Below are positions 61,140-64,000 of a stretch of 64,000 bases of DNA, piece by piece. This stretch comes from Lysinibacillus_B sp050613145. GTDB lineage: Bacteria; Bacillota; Bacilli; Bacillales_A; Planococcaceae. The translations under genes and the position numbers were made by a program. The DNA lies in the NCBI RefSeq assembly GCF_050613145.1, contig NZ_CP192507.1, positions 3,410,001-3,474,000 on the forward strand. Reading direction: 5' to 3'. The notes under the pieces were generated by a model. The model had not been told where the DNA came from and ran no database searches. It saw nothing but the letters and a program-made list of their open reading frames with translations. Positions within the stretch are counted from its first letter, which is position 1, and each line of letters opens with the position of its first letter.

Positions 61140-61349
61140 ATGATTCAGCATTTTAATTTTAAACCTTTGTACGAAAATACACAGCTTCCAGGATGGGCAC
61201 TTACATTTTTCTATAAACAACAGCGTTACAGTGCAGAATATAAAAAGGATGGTGGCATTACATTTATTGGAGAAGCACCATCACCAAATGATTTAGCAAC
61301 CGTGGAAAAAATGATTCACGAGTTAATGCTATTTCATGTATACGATTAA
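61140..61349 (+). CDS. yheE: YheE family small protein (DUF5342-like)
   Basis: A 69-residue protein, MIQHFNFKPLYENTQLPGWA onward, ending ELMLFHVYD. The ATG at 61140 follows AAAGGGGG; the frame is open upstream to 61065 without a ribosome site. The pattern and its position divergent from yheB match yheE in B. subtilis. Function unknown. A strong terminator follows. Confidence 0.88.
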   Translation: MIQHFNFKPLYENTQLPGWALTFFYKQQRYSAEYKKDGGITFIGEAPSPNDLATVEKMIHELMLFHVYD

Positions 61350-61367
61350 TATATCTACATACTTAAA

Positions 61368-61403
61368 TGCGAGCTAAGTATTTTCTTAGCTCGTATTTTT
61401 TAT
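61368..61403 (+). terminator. Terminator after yheE
   Basis: GCGAGCTAAG pairs with CTTAGCTCGT around TATTTT and is followed by ATTTTTTATG. Confidence 0.92.
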
Positions 61404-61509
61404 GTAAAGCAAATGATTCGACAAATTCATTGCAACACGTTATACTTCAAACTATAACGTTACGGTTTGGAGGTGATAGTTTGGGAACGAGAAATTAAAA
61501 ATTGGTGAG

Positions 61510-61881
61510 TTGGCTGCACAAACTGGCGTAACAAAGCGAACAATCGATTATTATACGAATCTTGGCTTATTACAAGTCGAGCGTTCCGCATCGAATTATC
61601 GCTATTACGACCGTGCAATGGTTGAACGGATTCATTGGATTGAGGAACACAAGAAATCAGGGAAATGCCTTGATGAAATTCGTACATTGTTAACGATTGA
61701 TTCGCCCATTGAAGAAGAGGTCGATATTCAAGAAATTCGCCTACAGATGCGAAAACTTGAACATGATGTGGCGAAATTAATGGAGCAGATGGACGAAACA
61801 GAAAAACAAAAATTACGCAAAAAAGTGTCACCTGAAAGTGTGGCACTCATGCAATCACTATTATTAATTTTAAACAACTAG
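61510..61881 (+). CDS. MerR family regulator with disrupted 5' end
   Basis: At least 123 residues from a TTG, but the normal MerR opening (KLKIGELAAQTGVTKRTIDY) starts earlier in the same frame, at about 61492, without any start codon before the in-frame TAG at 61477. A strong ribosome site (GGAGGTGAT, 61469-61477) and TTG (61481) lie one frame away and meet a stop after five codons. One inserted base near 61485-61492 would restore the gene. The C-terminal half is a coiled coil (LQMRKLEHDVAKLMEQMDE). It is directly followed by the CNNM gene. Confidence 0.75.
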   Translation: MAAQTGVTKRTIDYYTNLGLLQVERSASNYRYYDRAMVERIHWIEEHKKSGKCLDEIRTLLTIDSPIEEEVDIQEIRLQMRKLEHDVAKLMEQMDETEKQKLRKKVSPESVALMQSLLLILNN

Positions 61882-61921
61882 GAGGTGAACGTTCTACTTT
61901 AGTGAGTAGAACGACTAATTG
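61881..61921 (+). promoter_or_regulatory. Hairpin bridging an over-long Shine-Dalgarno to start spacing
   Basis: GGAGGTGA (61881-61888) lies 30 bases before the TTG start (61919). Between them CGTTCTACT (61890-61898) and AGTAGAACG (61905-61913) form a perfect 9-base stem with a 6-base loop. Folding it leaves exactly six bases (A plus ACTAA) between ribosome site and start, the optimal distance. No other start exists: TAA immediately precedes the TTG in frame. Confidence 0.75.
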
Positions 61922-63244
61922 TCCACGGCAATTAACTTAATAATCTTTGCGATTTTAATCGCTTTAACAGCATTCTTCGTAGCGACTGAGTTCGCTATCG
62001 TAAAGGTACGTCAATCGCGTATCGATCAGCTTGTAGCAGAAGGTAAGGCAGGCTCTATTGCAGCTAAACAAGTAACTACTCATTTAGATGAATATTTATC
62101 TGCCTGTCAGCTTGGTATTACAGTAACAGCGCTTGGTATTGGTATGGTCGGTGAATCAACATTTGAGTTTATTTTACACCCATTGTTCGAAACAATCGGT
62201 ATTCCAACAGATTATATTCATTGGTTTACTATTGCAGCTGCATTTGCAATTGCAACATTTTTACACGTAGTTGTCGGTGAATTAGCACCAAAAACAATTG
62301 CCATTCAAAAAGCAGAAGCGGTAACACTTGCATTTGCAAAACCAATCAAATTTTTCTATAAAGTAATGTATCCATTTATTTGGTTATTAAATGGATCAGC
62401 TCGTTTATTACTAAAATTAGTTGGCATGAAGCCTGCAAGTGAACACGAGCTTTCCCATACAGAGGAAGAATTACGCTTACTATTATCTGAGAGTTATAAA
62501 TCAGGTGAAATTAACGTCAATGAATTAAAATACGTTAATAATGTGTTTGAATTTGACGATAAAATCGCACGAGAAATTATGGTACCACGTACAGATATCG
62601 TTGGTTTCGAAGTAAATGCGACATTTGAAGAAGTATTAACCCAAATATCTGAAGAACGTTATACACGTTACCCTGTTTTCGAAGGAGACCGTGATACGAT
62701 TTTAGGGTTTCTGAATATTAAAGATTTCTTAACTTTAGGGATGAAAAATCGTATTCAACCGGACACATTTAAATTAGCAGAATTTATCAACCCAGTAATA
62801 CGTACAATTGAAACAACTCCTATTCACGACTTACTGCAAAAAATGCAAAAAGAACGTACACATATTGCGATTTTGCTAGATGAATACGGCGGTACGAGCG
62901 GGATGGTGACCGTTGAAGATATTTTAGAAGAGCTTGTTGGAGAAATTCGTGACGAGTTTGATGATGATGAAATTCCTGAAGTTCGTCGTGTCGGCGAAGG
63001 TCATTATTTAATCCACTCTAAAGTGCTACTTGATGATGTAGCAAAACTATTATATATTGACTTAGAGCAACCAGAAATTGATACGATTGGTGGTTGGTAC
63101 TTTACAAACGACATGGATTTAGACACATCAAAATCTATTTACTATGAAGGCTACCAGTTCTCTATCAAAGAAAAAGAAGGTCACCAAATTCACTATCTTG
63201 AAGTGAAAAAAGGTGAAGCACCTGAAGAGCTAGTAACAGATTAA
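61919..63244 (+). CDS. Hemolysin-family CNNM/CBS transporter-associated protein (HlyC/CorC)
   Basis: A 441-residue protein: N-terminal CNNM membrane domain (FFVATEFAIVKVRQSRIDQL; LGITVTALGIGMVGE; VVGELAPKTIAIQ), a CBS pair (about residues 205-330; REIMVPRTDIVGFEV, VEDILEELVGEIRDEFDDD) and a C-terminal CorC/HlyC domain. Related proteins mediate magnesium or cobalt efflux; MpfA of Gram-positives is an example. Starts at TTG with the unusual folded spacer upstream. Confidence 0.93.
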   Translation: MSTAINLIIFAILIALTAFFVATEFAIVKVRQSRIDQLVAEGKAGSIAAKQVTTHLDEYLSACQLGITVTALGIGMVGESTFEFILHPLFETIGIPTDYIHWFTIAAAFAIATFLHVVVGELAPKTIAIQKAEAVTLAFAKPIKFFYKVMYPFIWLLNGSARLLLKLVGMKPASEHELSHTEEELRLLLSESYKSGEINVNELKYVNNVFEFDDKIAREIMVPRTDIVGFEVNATFEEVLTQISEERYTRYPVFEGDRDTILGFLNIKDFLTLGMKNRIQPDTFKLAEFINPVIRTIETTPIHDLLQKMQKERTHIAILLDEYGGTSGMVTVEDILEELVGEIRDEFDDDEIPEVRRVGEGHYLIHSKVLLDDVAKLLYIDLEQPEIDTIGGWYFTNDMDLDTSKSIYYEGYQFSIKEKEGHQIHYLEVKKGEAPEELVTD

Positions 63245-63284
63245 TGAACAAACACGACTCGCCTCAAGCTAGAGCGAGTGTATA

Positions 63285-63313
63285 AAAAGGCGGGCAAAAT
63301 TGCTCGCCTTTTC
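63285..63313 (+). terminator. Terminator between CNNM gene and uppP
   Basis: AAAAGGCGGGCAA pairs with TTGCTCGCCTTTT, with one G-T pair, followed by CATTTTATC. Confidence 0.85.
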
Positions 63314-63334
63314 ATTTTATCAAAGGAGGTTCGT

Positions 63335-64000
63335 ATGGAAGATTTTATTTTACTCATTAAGCATTTGATTATTGGACTTGTACAAGGTTTTACGGAGCCC
63401 ATTCCCGTATCTTCGAGCGGACATGTTATGATTGCCTCTGAAATTTTAGGTCTTGGGGAACAAGGGTTCACGTTCGCTATTCTAACAAATACCGCTTCTC
63501 TACTTGCTGTACTGTTTATTTACAGAGAAGATGTGATGCGTTTAGCTATCAATTCATTGCGTTATATACGCACTAAAAATCGGAAGTATGCGACAGATTT
63601 CAGATTTGTGATTTTAATCATCATCGGTTCCATTCCTGCTGGTGTTCTCGGTGTGCTTTTAAGTGATGTCATCGCTGAGAATGTAAGTATGACAACCATT
63701 GCGATTATGCTATTTGTAACAGGGACTGCCTTATGGGCAATTCGCAATATGCATGGAAAAAAGGGAGATGGCGACCTCACAGCAAAAGATGCTTTTCTAG
63801 TCGGTCTTGGGCAAGCAGTTGCTTTAACTCCTGGGATTAGTCGCTCGGGGGCAACGATTATTTCAGCTATTGCTGTTGGCATGAAGCAAGATACAGCCCT
63901 ACGCTTTTCATTTATGCTGTACATCCCGGTTAGCCTTGGTGGTGTAGTACTTGGTTTCTCAGACTTTATCCATGAGCCAAATAAAGCAGCGCTTGCTTTA
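63335..64000 (+). CDS. uppP: Undecaprenyl-diphosphatase UppP/BacA, 3' end missing
   Basis: The frame opens at an ATG at 63335 with AAAGGAGGT and continues past the window edge (222 codons visible of about 270). Family motifs are GLVQGFTEPIPVSSSGHVMI near residue 15 and PGISRSGATIISAIAVGM near 170; the first has EPIPVSS where EFLPVSS is commonest. It is a multi-helix membrane protein recycling undecaprenyl pyrophosphate for cell-wall synthesis and gives bacitracin tolerance. Its bacitracin link is thematically related to the Bce-type operon at 22266-27078. Confidence 0.94.
   Translation, partial: MEDFILLIKHLIIGLVQGFTEPIPVSSSGHVMIASEILGLGEQGFTFAILTNTASLLAVLFIYREDVMRLAINSLRYIRTKNRKYATDFRFVILIIIGSIPAGVLGVLLSDVIAENVSMTTIAIMLFVTGTALWAIRNMHGKKGDGDLTAKDAFLVGLGQAVALTPGISRSGATIISAIAVGMKQDTALRFSFMLYIPVSLGGVVLGFSDFIHEPNKAALAL

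Overview
The window is a low-GC, strictly bacterial chromosome segment from a Bacillales member. It fits Planococcaceae (Lysinibacillus/Solibacillus-like) best. The evidence is AT-rich intergenic DNA, strong GGAGG ribosome sites, spore-lineage genes (yjcZ, scoC, prsA, hprK, yhfH, yhzD) and two blocks of gene order known from Bacillus subtilis that are far apart there but joined here. No rRNA, tRNA, prophage, intact insertion sequence or CRISPR array was seen.

Layout. (1) 1-5056, minus strand: the yvcK-rapZ-nudix-trxB-yvcD block. (2) 5330-10995: a histidine operon hisZ-G-D-B-H-F-IE in which hisA is absent. (3) 11275-18058: yvoF-ppaX-yvoD-lgt-hprK, then cytochrome c551, a YitT protein and an EAL-HDOD protein. 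(4) 18214-22116: an S9 peptidase and an acyl-CoA ligase. (5) 22266-27078: a Bce-type antimicrobial-peptide sensing and resistance operon with an extra unknown gene in its middle. (6) 27545-28803: divergent lplJ and yhfH. (7) 29148-32706: a four-gene operon of lipoprotein, response regulator, kinase and YtkA-like lipoprotein. (8) 32869-37167: coproporphyrin-dependent haem genes cgoX-hemH-hemE and the divergent haem oxygenase hmoB. (9) 37239-44397: ecsBA, hit, trpP, yhaH, scoC, small membrane genes and prsA. (10) 44573-53712: yjdM, a TetR regulator, a formate/nitrite channel, serC, yhaM, yhzD, an enoyl-CoA hydratase, a decayed flavoprotein gene and serA behind a T-box. (11) 53890-64000: a HAD phosphatase, an MBL lipoprotein with DUF3006, hemZ, yheA/yheB/yheE, MerR, a CNNM/CBS transporter-like protein and uppP, which runs off the end.

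The genes are mostly housekeeping, and several form pathways: histidine synthesis; serine synthesis (serC and serA, both preceded by PurR-like boxes, serA also by a serine T-box); haem synthesis; lipoprotein processing and export (lgt, prsA, ecsAB).

The least ordinary content lies between genes. There is a family of about 0.5-0.7 kb non-coding elements in three copies. It has related ends, two GC-rich inverted-repeat modules and apparent 8-bp target duplications. A second, about 0.2 kb MITE-like family has two copies with 17-bp terminal inverted repeats. A third AT-rich repeat has three copies, and single copies or relics of other mobile or structured elements are present, including one that looks like an IS200/IS605 end without its transposase. 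Other points of interest are a hairpin that exactly bridges an over-long Shine-Dalgarno to start distance at 61881-61921, paired inverted repeats in the lplJ/yhfH promoter region, a TRAP-like leader at trpP, and the clean loss of hisA.
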